A stretch of 64,000 nt of DNA from an uncultured Lachnospiraceae bacterium (GTDB lineage Bacteria; Bacillota; Clostridia; Lachnospirales; Lachnospiraceae), in contig URXX01000005.1 of assembly GCA_900551895.1 (NCBI GenBank), positions 1 to 64,000 on the forward strand, given 5' to 3'. Numbering within the stretch: the first letter of the stretch is position 1; each line of letters begins with the position of its first letter. The position numbers were made by a program, and so were the translations under genes. This document shows positions 29,278 through 38,718 of this stretch, in pieces. Under the pieces are notes generated by a model. The model saw only the letters and a program-made list of their open reading frames with translations. It did not search any database and was not told the DNA's origin.

Positions 29278-30690
29278 CTAAAATCCAAATATAATATTTC
29301 TTTGCTTTTTGTTTGTCAACAAAGATGCCAACGCACTTATCTCAACATAATCAAAACTGTCCCTGGACTCTCTAATAATCCACTCGTCTGCCTGCTCACC
29401 TGTCAGTTCCGGAAAATATTCCTGCCCCTTGTCCAAAAGTTGTTGAAACAGTATAAGGATTTTCTGATAATCTTTTTCATTCCCATGCTCCATAACCTCT
29501 GTCATAAACGTCTTGTCCACATACCTGCAATGACTACGTTCCAATCTATCTGCCATTTTCGCCAAGAAATTTTCTGCTGAAATAACAGAAGGTACACTGA
29601 TACCACTCATTTGTTCTCTCCAATCCCGGATACATTCCTTCATATTTTGTGATAAAAGCAGATTGCTGCCATCCCAAAACTCTAAAAATTCATCCTCATC
29701 TTTTCTCTGTATCGCTTTATAAAAGGGAATCTTCCGGAAATCACTTTCATCTTCTTTTAAATTAGCTCCCTGTATAATATCAGAATATCCTCTCGTCCCC
29801 AGGGAATCCCATATTTCCCAAAAATCTAAATCAATAGCCTGCGTATATGCAAACACAAGACGCATAGGTAATACATACAAGGAAAGTTCTGCAATAATTC
29901 CCTTTTCATCCTGACGTGCTGACAATTCTTTCCTTTTTGCAAAATCAGCATTTAGCAACTCTGCAAGGAAACTTTTCATTCCAGCTTTTTCTATTGCTTT
30001 CATTCCTCCAAAAACTCTATACGCATATTCTATCCGGCTACACGAATTTGCAGAATTTATTTCGTTTCTACAAAATATCCTTTTCTCACCAGGAATCATT
30101 AACTCTTTATTTTCGATTTCTAAGACAGCTAGCAACTGCTCTGTATCCAATTCGCCATAATCCTTTGAATAGCCTTCTAACAAATCTCTATATGTTACAT
30201 TTTTATATTCTTCAGAATTTCTAAAAAAAAGATACATATCCCACATTCTAATCCGCCCGGGTATATTTATCTTTTCTCCTAACACTCCCTGAATCAAAAA
30301 CAGATATATTTCTATATCATACAGCTTACCGGATTTTGTAAAATAGCAGCCAACATTCGTATATGCTTCCTGCAAGACCATTATCATATTCATTACAATA
30401 CCAAACTCATTATATCCCTGATCTTCCACATACAGTTCACAAGTATTCAGATCGTATTTGGAAATTTTTCTCTTTTTCTTTTCGAAAATTGAATAATCAA
30501 ACAAAACAATTCCCTCTGCATCTGGTCGTGCAGAAATAACCGCAGTCACTTTCTTTCCTGCGACCGTCATTTCTACTGTCTTTCTTATGCCACATTTGTC
30601 CAAGATTTCAAGAACATGTCTATTCATCTCATTCTTTTTTTCTGCTGGAACATTCACCTTTCCAGCAAGACAAAATATATTATCTTTCAT
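29278..30690 (-). CDS. Uncharacterised protein, paralogue of the 504-aa gene
   Basis: The product is 470 aa, soluble. The SD AGGGAG precedes the ATG. It shares the overall plan of the next gene: LAGKVNVPAEKK near the start, EFLEFWDGSNLLLSQNMKE in the C-terminal third, and NIIFGF at the end. Duplication followed by divergence is likely. It lies 116 bases after the TOPRIM gene with a hairpin between them, so it may have its own transcript. A structural or substrate-recognition pair is one guess; no function can be assigned. Confidence 0.75.
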   Translation of the reverse strand: MKDNIFCLAGKVNVPAEKKNEMNRHVLEILDKCGIRKTVEMTVAGKKVTAVISARPDAEGIVLFDYSIFEKKKRKISKYDLNTCELYVEDQGYNEFGIVMNMIMVLQEAYTNVGCYFTKSGKLYDIEIYLFLIQGVLGEKINIPGRIRMWDMYLFFRNSEEYKNVTYRDLLEGYSKDYGELDTEQLLAVLEIENKELMIPGEKRIFCRNEINSANSCSRIEYAYRVFGGMKAIEKAGMKSFLAELLNADFAKRKELSARQDEKGIIAELSLYVLPMRLVFAYTQAIDLDFWEIWDSLGTRGYSDIIQGANLKEDESDFRKIPFYKAIQRKDEDEFLEFWDGSNLLLSQNMKECIRDWREQMSGISVPSVISAENFLAKMADRLERSHCRYVDKTFMTEVMEHGNEKDYQKILILFQQLLDKGQEYFPELTGEQADEWIIRESRDSFDYVEISALASLLTNKKQRNIIFGF

Positions 30691-30769
30691 ATACAGTTCT
30701 CCCTCTTCCTTCTCATATACAATAAGTAAATTGTAGCAACTACTCCTGAACCTTGTAATAATGATAAAC

Positions 30770-30798
30770 GAGGGAGGTTTTATATATAACTCTCCCTC
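30770..30798 (-). terminator. Hairpin after the TOPRIM gene
   Basis: GAGGGAG (30,770-30,776) pairs with CTCCCTC (30,792-30,798), 9 bases beyond the TOPRIM gene stop. The U-tract is poor; it could partly terminate or set the relative level of the downstream paralogue pair. Confidence 0.5.
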
Positions 30799-30806
30799 TC
30801 ATTTAC

Positions 30807-31508
30807 CTATTCTTCAATACTAATCCCCAGTTTTTCAAAAAACAAAGATACGTTACAATATCGTTTTAAAGAATTTCCGTTTTCCATGATAAATTTCCAT
30901 GTCTCAGAATAAGTTCCCGGTACATGGAATGAAATATCATATAATGATTTCAAAAACTCCATAGGTCTATCGCTATATCGGTCTGCTATTTCAAATGCCA
31001 AATCTTCTTTTTCATCATCTGACAAATCTTCAGAAATACCATGCAATACATGTTCCATATTCCTGGAGAAAAAATATATTTCATATGGAAATCCAGCGAT
31101 ACAGTCTGCTTTTGCTAAGTAATACACAATCTTTCTTTTGCTGATATTTCTTCTAGTCAGACGATCTTTGTTCTTTGCTGCTATATACGTTTCAAAATAT
31201 TCCGTTTTTCCGGTTTCTGATTGCTGTATCATGGCACTGGGAATAAAAGCTCCGTCTGTATCAATCATTTGAACAACCTTCAGGATATCTTCTCTTTCAA
31301 TAAATGGATTTTTCTTCAAATAACAATTAATTTCATCTTCAATCCTATTTTCAATATATTTTACAGTCATAGCTTCATCCGCAGTAATGTCTGTATGCAA
31401 AACTTCAAACTCAATATCATGGTCATTCACAAGATTAGAAAATACCAGTGCCAATGCGTCCTCATCTGTTGGTCCTTCTACAAGAAGCAGGATAATCTTT
31501 TTAGTCAT
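30807..31508 (-). CDS. TOPRIM-like protein of an ATPase-TOPRIM pair
   Basis: The product is 233 aa from the ATG at 31,508. LLLVEGPTDEDAL (conserved Glu) near the start and VQMIDTDGAF (Asp-x-Asp) near residue 85 fit a TOPRIM-like metal site, as in OLD, RloB and AbiLii-type proteins. Its start overlaps the ATPase stop by eight bases. Two-gene ATPase plus TOPRIM units are a recurring anti-phage design (PARIS, AbiL and relatives). The exact type is not determined. Expected role: nuclease effector released or activated by the ATPase. Confidence 0.72.
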   Translation of the reverse strand: MTKKIILLLVEGPTDEDALALVFSNLVNDHDIEFEVLHTDITADEAMTVKYIENRIEDEINCYLKKNPFIEREDILKVVQMIDTDGAFIPSAMIQQSETGKTEYFETYIAAKNKDRLTRRNISKRKIVYYLAKADCIAGFPYEIYFFSRNMEHVLHGISEDLSDDEKEDLAFEIADRYSDRPMEFLKSLYDISFHVPGTYSETWKFIMENGNSLKRYCNVSLFFEKLGISIEE

Positions 31509-32883
31509 GTAATCCCACCTTCCCCGCACGCTTCATAGCCAATTCCATTTTATAAATGTTTGTTTCATTATAAAGTTTTTCTTTCTGTCCGCCCAACTTA
31601 ATACTGCGCAGATAGGATAGCCGTTTATTTTGTGTATTTTTAATATTTACAGATTTAATATAACGATTCTGAGGATTAACAGTCGTATAAATCAAAGATT
31701 CATTTTTTAAGACTTCTAATGGCCGCAGATTATGAGAAGTAAAGATCAACTGTCCTTTTGCTTTTTCCTGCATGACCTCTATGCACTCTCCAAGCAGATA
31801 CTCGTAAATTCCAGAATCCAGTTCATCTACTACAAGGCAGTAAGCGCCTCTGTTGTAGCAAGCTACCAAGTTACTGCATATAGAAATCAGTTTTTTTATT
31901 CCGGCTGACTCATATAATAAAGGAACACGTACCCCTGAACGTATGGTTATAATTTCAAATTGAACTCCGTCTTTTCCATTTTCCATCAATTTATCAAAAG
32001 CGCTATAAATTTCAATCTGAATTTCCGGAATCAATGCTGCCATCACTATATTAATCTGCTGTATCGTACTAGACACATACGGGAAAATTTCTTTTGGAAC
32101 TACATTAATATCTGTCAAACGCAACATAACTCCAGATCCTTTCACTTTCATAGAATCTGGCCAATCTATATTAACTGGTATGGTATCCAAATTCAGTGCC
32201 AAGAGACCATAATGTGCATTTTCAATAACTGCCAGATCATACAATCCATAATTTTGCAGAATATTACATAGACTCGAAAGTTTCTCAATCTCTCCTTTTC
32301 CCTTACTGAACGTCTCTTGTGCTTTTTTCGAAAACAAAAAAGAACCAACCTGCGGCATCTGACGTTCCTCATCAAATCCCTCGGTAATCTGCTGAGCCAT
32401 TCCCAAAGCAACCATACTTTCCAGGTTTTTCCGAAAAAGTTCCAAATTTTTTAACGGACGGAAAAGTTCTGAACTCCCCTTACGATATTCAAAGACAGGT
32501 GTCAGCCGTTTTCCCTCTATACATTCTTTCATGCTCAATTTCTCATAACTGATGCAAAAACTGGATTGTCCGTTTTTTAATAGTTCAACTTCGTATTCTG
32601 CTTCTATTTCACCTGCATCTGTCTGGATCATAAATCCATATTTCACATGTGCCGTATCTGCTAAGCAATTAATATAGTAATAAAAATGTGGAGGAATTTC
32701 TCTTCCGCTAAACAAGCACTTTAATAATACCATGCAGTCTATCACAACTGTTTTTCCTGATCCATTCTGTCCATAAATTCCAAGTACACTGCTTTTATCA
32801 CCTTGTGCAAATTCAAGTTCTCCATGCTGTACATTTTTTATATTCTCAATTTCTAATCTTGTCAGCCTTACTACCTGTCGCAT
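31501..32883 (-). CDS. AAA/ABC-type ATPase of an ATPase-TOPRIM pair
   Basis: The product is 460 aa. Walker A is GIYGQNGSGKTVVID near residue 35. The C-terminal part has CLVVDELDSGIYEY (Walker B) and LIFTSHNLRPLEVL (H-loop). This is the AAA15/21-like architecture of OLD-related and SMC-like defence ATPases, but without a fused nuclease; the nuclease candidate is the overlapping next gene. The SD AAGGAGG is strong, and an excellent promoter lies just upstream. It is likely the sensor and gatekeeper of a two-gene defence module. Confidence 0.78.
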   Translation of the reverse strand: MRQVVRLTRLEIENIKNVQHGELEFAQGDKSSVLGIYGQNGSGKTVVIDCMVLLKCLFSGREIPPHFYYYINCLADTAHVKYGFMIQTDAGEIEAEYEVELLKNGQSSFCISYEKLSMKECIEGKRLTPVFEYRKGSSELFRPLKNLELFRKNLESMVALGMAQQITEGFDEERQMPQVGSFLFSKKAQETFSKGKGEIEKLSSLCNILQNYGLYDLAVIENAHYGLLALNLDTIPVNIDWPDSMKVKGSGVMLRLTDINVVPKEIFPYVSSTIQQINIVMAALIPEIQIEIYSAFDKLMENGKDGVQFEIITIRSGVRVPLLYESAGIKKLISICSNLVACYNRGAYCLVVDELDSGIYEYLLGECIEVMQEKAKGQLIFTSHNLRPLEVLKNESLIYTTVNPQNRYIKSVNIKNTQNKRLSYLRSIKLGGQKEKLYNETNIYKMELAMKRAGKVGLHD

Positions 32884-32907
32884 AATAAATCTCCCTCCTT
32901 TTTTTAT

Positions 32908-32936
32908 ATTATATGTTATGTTTCTATTTGGGTCAA
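32908..32936 (-). promoter_or_regulatory. Promoter of the ATPase-TOPRIM operon
   Basis: TTGACC (32,931-32,936, minus strand) and TATAAT (32,908-32,913) are 17 bases apart, just ahead of the AAGGAGG SD. This is a near-consensus sigma-A promoter. Confidence 0.82.
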
Positions 32937-33013
32937 TTCTTATCTAATATTCGTTATTATTTTTAACATTTTTGATTTTTTATGTTCTAAAACCGTCTTC
33001 ATAACTGTATTCG

Positions 33014-33115
33014 TCAGTCGGACAATAAACTCTGTCTATTCTCTACCTCATGATAAAATTTACGAATATAGCCCTGATTTACTTTACATACGGACTCTTC
33101 TACGTTGTTAATCAT
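33014..33115 (-). CDS. Possible 33-aa small protein downstream of the helicase
   Basis: An ATG five bases after the helicase stop, preceded by AAGGG, opens a 33-codon frame starting MINNVEESVCKVNQGYIRKF and ending in TGA at 33,014. The peptide is polar, with mixed charge and no membrane segment. Placement directly behind the helicase suggests translational coupling. It may be a short partner protein or only a remnant of a longer gene. Confidence 0.4.
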   Translation of the reverse strand: MINNVEESVCKVNQGYIRKFYHEVENRQSLLSD

Positions 33116-33120
33116 ATCCC

Positions 33121-36100
33121 TTAACGTAGTTCCTCACCTTCCACAAACACCATTTTTTTCAATAGTCCAGCTGCAGTTTTCTCTCCTCCTGTGAAGCACT
33201 CTTTATCTCCAAAAACTAAAAATGAATCTTTTGCCCGAGACACCGCAACATTCATAAGATTCGGTGCTCTGTTGATAAAGTAGCACCCATCTTCGCTTCC
33301 ATACACACAGGAAAACAAAATGACCTTTCGCTCCGCCCCCTGAAACGTATGTACCGTCCCAACATCAATAATCTTTGAATACTCCGGAAGTCTATGTTTT
33401 ATAAGATTCTTTATCAAAAAGCTTTGGCTCTTAAAAGGTGTGATGATTCCCAATACCCCTCTCTCATCAAAGCCATCTTTGTCTCTGTAGCATGACAAAA
33501 TTGTTTCATATTTTTTCTGCAGCCACATTATAATAGCCTCCGCTTCTTCTATATTTCGTCTGCTTCCTCCATATTTCTGTGATTTTGCAGTGGTAACCTG
33601 TCTGAATCCCATTACCGGAAGAACCCCTCTTACTTCATTGCGCTCAGCTGCAAAAAAGGAGCCCCTCTTAGGTTCCAATTTTCCCTCATATACCAGTTTG
33701 TTACAATATGTGATTATTTCATTATAACACCGGCGATGTTCACTTAAAAATAACCCTCTTTTATATTTATTAAATGCACAGGATACTGCGGCCAATTTCA
33801 TAATACTGGATTGAGAACAATTTAAACCATTTTCTTCAAGCATACCGTACTCACCTTTATTTGCAATTACACCATTACTGATCGCCATTGCAATATCAAG
33901 AGCTCTTGCAGTCCCCCACACGGGTGGTATTTGTTCCTCATCTCCTACGACAATTGCTTTTTTGGCTAAGGAAAACGATCCAGCAGCAATCTCCGGAGAT
34001 GTCTGTCCTGCTTCATCTACGACCAATAAATCTATATAATCATACATAAAATGGTTCTTTTTATCATTTCCGTCATATGCCCAAAACTGTTTTGGAAGCA
34101 TAAAGAATGTCATAACCATACAAGGTGATATCATAGCAATCCGATGATACATATCATCCAGTATATTTTTAAATGTTTTCCCTTTTTGTTTCTCACTGAT
34201 CGGATTCTCTTCCTTCAGCCAGCAACTCTCATAATAATGTACTGCCAGCCAAAATTCCGCATATCTTACCCGATCCAATACATCGTTCAATTTGCATAAG
34301 TCGAATTCATTCAACACACTATCTTCCGGAACTGCAACATTGTATTTTTCGAAGCTTAGATACCCCTCTTTTAAATGAGCCATTCTTATATCTATTTCTT
34401 TTTTTTGACTTTTTAATTTTTCTATTTTATCGTCTATACAAAGTTTCTGTTCCTGCAATTGACTCTTTTTCAAATCATTATCACATATTTTCTGCATATA
34501 AACTTTTTCTATTTCATCTATTGACATATCACGTCTTAAAAATAATAATTCCGCTTCATTTACAAAGGAAAATGACCATCTTTGTATCCTGCTTTTAAAA
34601 CAGAAAAGCTTTTTTAATAATCGTACATACCATGGCAATTGCTGATAAGCTTTTCGCCATTCCTGCATCCTATTTAAAAAACATTGTGTAGTTTTCTGAA
34701 TATTTTCTATTTGATTTTGCAAATCATTTCTAATTGCTTCTTCTTTCCATATATTTCGCATTATCCTTTCTACATATTCTCCATACGATTCCTTGCCAAG
34801 AACACTTTTCATATTGTCTAACATAGAGAGACAGTTTATTCTGTCTTTATTTACTTTGTTCAATTCTTTCCACAATATCTCTTCGCATACTGCAAAATCG
34901 ATATTTTCTATCTTGCTTCGAAAATATTGATGAAATTCTTGTTTAAATAATCTTCCTGAGGAACGTCTGTTTTCTGCTGACTCAAGTTCCTCTGCAAATC
35001 CCCCTCCACGTACCGTCGTATATTGATATCGTTTTTTTATAGCTTCCTTTACTTTCCCATTGGAAGGAAAATAAACTGCAAAGCTATTCGTTCCGGTAAT
35101 CCACTTATGTTCTAAATTAGAAATTCCAATCTCTGAAATCTGTCCAAAAGAATCAATAATATTTGTAACCGCTTGGTTATTAGTGGATGCTGCAACAATA
35201 ATTGGTGCTTTTTCCTTCTGCAAAGCAGATTTTACATACATGTCTGCCACTACAGACTGCAAAAAAGTAGTCTTTCCTGTTCCCGGAGGTCCGCTGACTG
35301 CCAAAAGATTTCCTTCATTTATTTCTCCAAAATGATTCATCGCCTCACGCTGAGATGGCGACAGTGGATATGCCCCTCCCATTTGTCCAGCGTGAGCTTT
35401 CATTTTACTTATATCAGTATTTTTTATCAGTGGTTTTGACGGCTCTATCTTTCCATTCGTTATTCTATCGTACAATGAATTAGCTCTTTCCTTTACCAAA
35501 GCATTATACAACTGCAGAATATAAAAAGAAGCATTGACTGTTGAATCCTGAAACAAGTAATATCTGCCATCTAATTTAAATAATACATTTCCATTTCTAA
35601 TATAGTTATTTTCGAATGGCGTCTGTGTAACAAATTCATAGAGTTTTATCGCATATGCTAAATAATCCTGCCACGAATTCAATTGGTATCTTTCGTTCGT
35701 AGTACACTCCAAAAATTCATCATATTTTTCAACATCTCCTACAGCAAGCAAAGGCTCCTCCATAGGACTTAAATACTCACGTGGTATCCAAGGTATTTTC
35801 TCCTCATTCGGCTTACATAACTCTCCATCGCGATTTACACATAATGGCAAAAAGAAAAATGAAGTCATCTCTTCTATATTATTTTCTGTCTTTTCGCCAT
35901 CCTGGAATTCCGTTGCCAATGTCTTCAATGCAATAATTACATTTTTTATCTTTAATTTTTCTTCATCAATCTTACTCTCAGAATCATAGTCCCTCTTCCA
36001 TATATTATAATTATTTTCCTCACTTAGCTTTCCAGATAGTAATTCCTCTTCTGTAACTACAAAAAAACTCTCTTTTTTATAGTCTATTGCTCCTTGCATA

Positions 36101-36144
36101 CTTGCTGCAACAGAATTTCTGAAATATCTTGTAACGCTTTTCAT
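33121..36144 (-). CDS. Large SF1 helicase (UPF1/DNA2-like, AAA_11/AAA_12)
   Basis: The product is 1007 aa from the ATG at 36,144 with SD AGGAG. Motifs are LLAVSGPPGTGKTTFLQ (I), LLVVDEAGQTSPEIA (II), AIVVGDEEQIPPVW (III), LSEHRRCYNEII (IV), GTVHTFQGAERKVILFS (V) and MNVAVSRAKDSFLVFGD (VI). A coiled-coil-like insertion (about residues 480-600) interrupts the core, as in several defence-island helicases. Substrate and mechanism are unknown. The frame stays open upstream to 36,297 with protein-like sequence, so an alternative TTG start would add 51 residues. Confidence 0.82.
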   Translation of the reverse strand: MKSVTRYFRNSVAASMQGAIDYKKESFFVVTEEELLSGKLSEENNYNIWKRDYDSESKIDEEKLKIKNVIIALKTLATEFQDGEKTENNIEEMTSFFFLPLCVNRDGELCKPNEEKIPWIPREYLSPMEEPLLAVGDVEKYDEFLECTTNERYQLNSWQDYLAYAIKLYEFVTQTPFENNYIRNGNVLFKLDGRYYLFQDSTVNASFYILQLYNALVKERANSLYDRITNGKIEPSKPLIKNTDISKMKAHAGQMGGAYPLSPSQREAMNHFGEINEGNLLAVSGPPGTGKTTFLQSVVADMYVKSALQKEKAPIIVAASTNNQAVTNIIDSFGQISEIGISNLEHKWITGTNSFAVYFPSNGKVKEAIKKRYQYTTVRGGGFAEELESAENRRSSGRLFKQEFHQYFRSKIENIDFAVCEEILWKELNKVNKDRINCLSMLDNMKSVLGKESYGEYVERIMRNIWKEEAIRNDLQNQIENIQKTTQCFLNRMQEWRKAYQQLPWYVRLLKKLFCFKSRIQRWSFSFVNEAELLFLRRDMSIDEIEKVYMQKICDNDLKKSQLQEQKLCIDDKIEKLKSQKKEIDIRMAHLKEGYLSFEKYNVAVPEDSVLNEFDLCKLNDVLDRVRYAEFWLAVHYYESCWLKEENPISEKQKGKTFKNILDDMYHRIAMISPCMVMTFFMLPKQFWAYDGNDKKNHFMYDYIDLLVVDEAGQTSPEIAAGSFSLAKKAIVVGDEEQIPPVWGTARALDIAMAISNGVIANKGEYGMLEENGLNCSQSSIMKLAAVSCAFNKYKRGLFLSEHRRCYNEIITYCNKLVYEGKLEPKRGSFFAAERNEVRGVLPVMGFRQVTTAKSQKYGGSRRNIEEAEAIIMWLQKKYETILSCYRDKDGFDERGVLGIITPFKSQSFLIKNLIKHRLPEYSKIIDVGTVHTFQGAERKVILFSCVYGSEDGCYFINRAPNLMNVAVSRAKDSFLVFGDKECFTGGEKTAAGLLKKMVFVEGEELR

Positions 36145-36357
36145 TTTAAATCTTCTCCTACTATAATAATTGTTTTCATAATTTCCTTTGAAACAATTGT
36201 CTCTTATCATTTGATTACTTGCCTCTGTATCATCCGCAGTTATTCCCTGTTCATAAGCATATTGTATAAATCCTCCACGTTCTTGTTGACCTCCCAATCA
36301 CACTCGACTGGTTAAAGCCAGAAAGTCAAAACAAGCCCAAAGCATCGCCCGTTCTCA

Positions 36358-36430
36358 GAAATTCAATTCTACCTTTTACAGTTTTTCTAGATTTTCACGC
36401 ATAAATACACCACTTATTATACTCATGTAA
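36358..36430. repeat. Degenerate direct repeat, copy B
   Basis: Matches copy A at 20,258-20,330 over about 55 bases. It covers the 3' end of the DUF1016 pseudogene and the gap before the helicase. Together the two copies bracket the intact cargo of the island. Confidence 0.55.
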
Positions 36431-37378
36431 TTACTTCTCCTTTATCATCATCCTCCAAAATATGATTTACTAACTTTTCCAGTTCTTTCCTAATTCGGTA
36501 AAGACGACTCATATTTAGAAACAAACAAATTACTATCCATTCCATAAGTAACATATTCAACTAATAATTCATCTTTATTCTTACTCAAAATAATCCCTAT
36601 TTGAGGGTTATCATCTTCCATGTTTTCTTCAGTTACAAAATATCCCATGTACATATTCATTTGACCAATATCTTCATGTTGTACGGAATTTTTCTTCAAA
36701 TCAATCATCGCAAAACATTTTAAAATCCGATGATAAAAAACTAAATCTACACGGTAATGGCCATTATTGATAATAATACCATACTGTCTTCCTACATAAG
36801 TAAAGCCCTTTCCTAATTCTAGATCACTTTCACTATATTGTTCCAACTCTGGTATATTCAAAATTCCAATGTATAGGTATCTTTTATAACATCTTCTGGC
36901 TTGCTGATTTCAACGCCTTTATTTGCCAGCTCCAAAATCCCCTCCTTGTCCCGACTCGCTGCAAATCCGAAAAACAGAGCTGAATCCAACTGTCTTTTTA
37001 AAGTCCGAATCCCCCATCTTTCTTTCACACATTGTTTTTCGTAAAAACTACGCTCTAGATCATCGCCAATTTTAATCAACTCACAAATATGTGACCAGTT
37101 CAAATAGAACTTCCTCATATTATTCAAATTTGGTCTGCTATAACCTTTCCCTAAACGCAATGTCAATTCTTTCGAAAGTGTTGGCAACAAATTTTTTCCA
37201 TGAATTTCCTTTTCATTTCCAGATCGCTCAAATTCAACAATATATCTTCCTATTCTCCAATATGTTTCGTCATTGTCTGATTAACGGCACCTGTGAGGTG
37301 TTCTTTGGCAACCGTTACCGTTTTTTCAATTTCAGAAATCAAACAATCCATCTTATCATTTCTTGTAACTTCCTGCAT
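36423..37378 (-). pseudogene. DUF1016 (YhcG-type PD-(D/E)XK) pseudogene
   Basis: Starts at an ATG (37,378) with SD AAAGGA and reads as DUF1016 through several frames. The N-terminal segment ends near 37,262 with a frameshift before YWRIGRYIVEF. The middle part (36,858-37,190) ends at DTYTLEF with a second frameshift. The C-terminal part (36,490-36,861) has FTYVGRQYG and YRVDLVFYHRILKCF, the nuclease core, but lacks about 16 residues relative to the intact copy at 40,573. A third frameshift after SSLPN gives a tail RKELEKLVNHILEDD ending at 36,423. It is clearly dead. Confidence 0.85.
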
Positions 37379-37528
37379 ATATATCCTTTCCTGAATTTGT
37401 CAAGCAGTGTCTGACAAATTCCAAAATTTTATCTCTTCGTTCTACTTATTTTCTCTAGTCTTTCGCTAATTATATCATGTTTCCCATGACGCTACTACTC
37501 TATTCTTGATTCCTTTTTTCTACAATAT

Positions 37529-38718
37529 CTATTCTAATAATCTTTCCATTTCTTCCGTCATGCTCCATTCCCATATCGTTTTCTCCTCATTTCCTGTTGT
37601 CATTTCAACAGAAGGCTGAAACTCCCGAATCGGCTCTTTCATATCTACATAATAATCCGCAGTAAATTCTTTTTTTGTATGTCCTAGAGTTTTTGAAACT
37701 TCTTTTAAAGAATATCCCGCTTTTAAAATTGTTGTTGCATATGTATATCTTAGGATTCTCCAATTTATATATGGTACATCATGGTTCAAAATAAAATCGT
37801 GTAACTACTTTCCTAAATAATTGCCCGTTCTGGGGCGGCCGTAGGTAGCGCAATAAATAAAATCCAAGTCCTGAAATTCTTTTTTTCTTCTATTTTTATG
37901 GCGTTCATATCCGGTATCTTTATCTTTCTTCTACTCGCAGGTGTTTTTAAATCAATTTCCTGTTTTGTATAAGTTTTTAATTTCATACTTGTTTCTTTCA
38001 TATTAGGATTCCTTCCCAATTGTCGCTAAATATAGATGGTTTTCAATTCGTAATTTATATCTGTATATTTTAGTCCTACAATTTCCCCTCTCCTCATTCC
38101 CATCAAAACAGCAAACATGATAGGGAGTCCAATTGGGGTATCTCTTGATTCACTAAGCAGATGCTGTATTTCCTGTATTATTAGCGCTTTCTTCTGTCCG
38201 CTTTTTGATGATTTCTTTATGACTCTGTTCCATTTTAATCCTGTTACATAATCTTCTTCCACATATCCATATCGCAATGCATACTTGAAAGAAGTTGTAA
38301 GCACAGTCTTCACAATTTTCGCTACCGATGGGGATTTCTCATATGTTTTTTTATAAATTCTCTTTACATGATTTTTCCGCAGTTTCCCCATAGATAGCCG
38401 CCCATACAATGGCAAAATATAATTTTGAACCGCATTCTTATAAGAATAATAAGAATTATAGGAAAGCAACTTCTTTTTGACTTCCTCTAGCCAAAACTCA
38501 TAAAAGTCCTGAACACTTGTATTTACATAAACCGCATAATGATTACTATATAAATCTCCAATTACTTTCTCCCTCTCCTGCTTCGCCTCACTTTCCTGCA
38601 GATAACCGCCCCTTTGTTGTTTTATAATAGAATCACACAATTCTATCTTCACAGAAAATCCAAATTTTCCTCTGTTTAGCTGAATATCTCCTACACTCCA
38701 CCCAATAATCCCTAGCAT
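37529..38718 (-). pseudogene. Second tyrosine recombinase, decayed
   Basis: An integrase-like frame starting at 38,718 (AVLMGMRRGEIVGLKYTDI, catalytic Arg) is stopped by TAG at 38,026-38,028. It continues in frame as RQLGRNPNMKE. It then shifts frame near 37,910 to HKNRRKKEFQDLDFIYCATY, and meets another TAG at 37,805-37,807 before INWRILRYTYATTILKAG and the Tyr region ADYYVDM. The usual His-x-x-Arg-His box is altered. The start overlaps the stop of the first integrase by one base (TGATG), so the genes were once translated together. Confidence 0.85.

Noticed and set aside
30807..32883. Naming the ATPase-TOPRIM pair as PARIS (ariA-ariB) or AbiL
   Set aside because: The gene plan fits, but the TOPRIM protein is short and I cannot confirm family-specific domains by eye.
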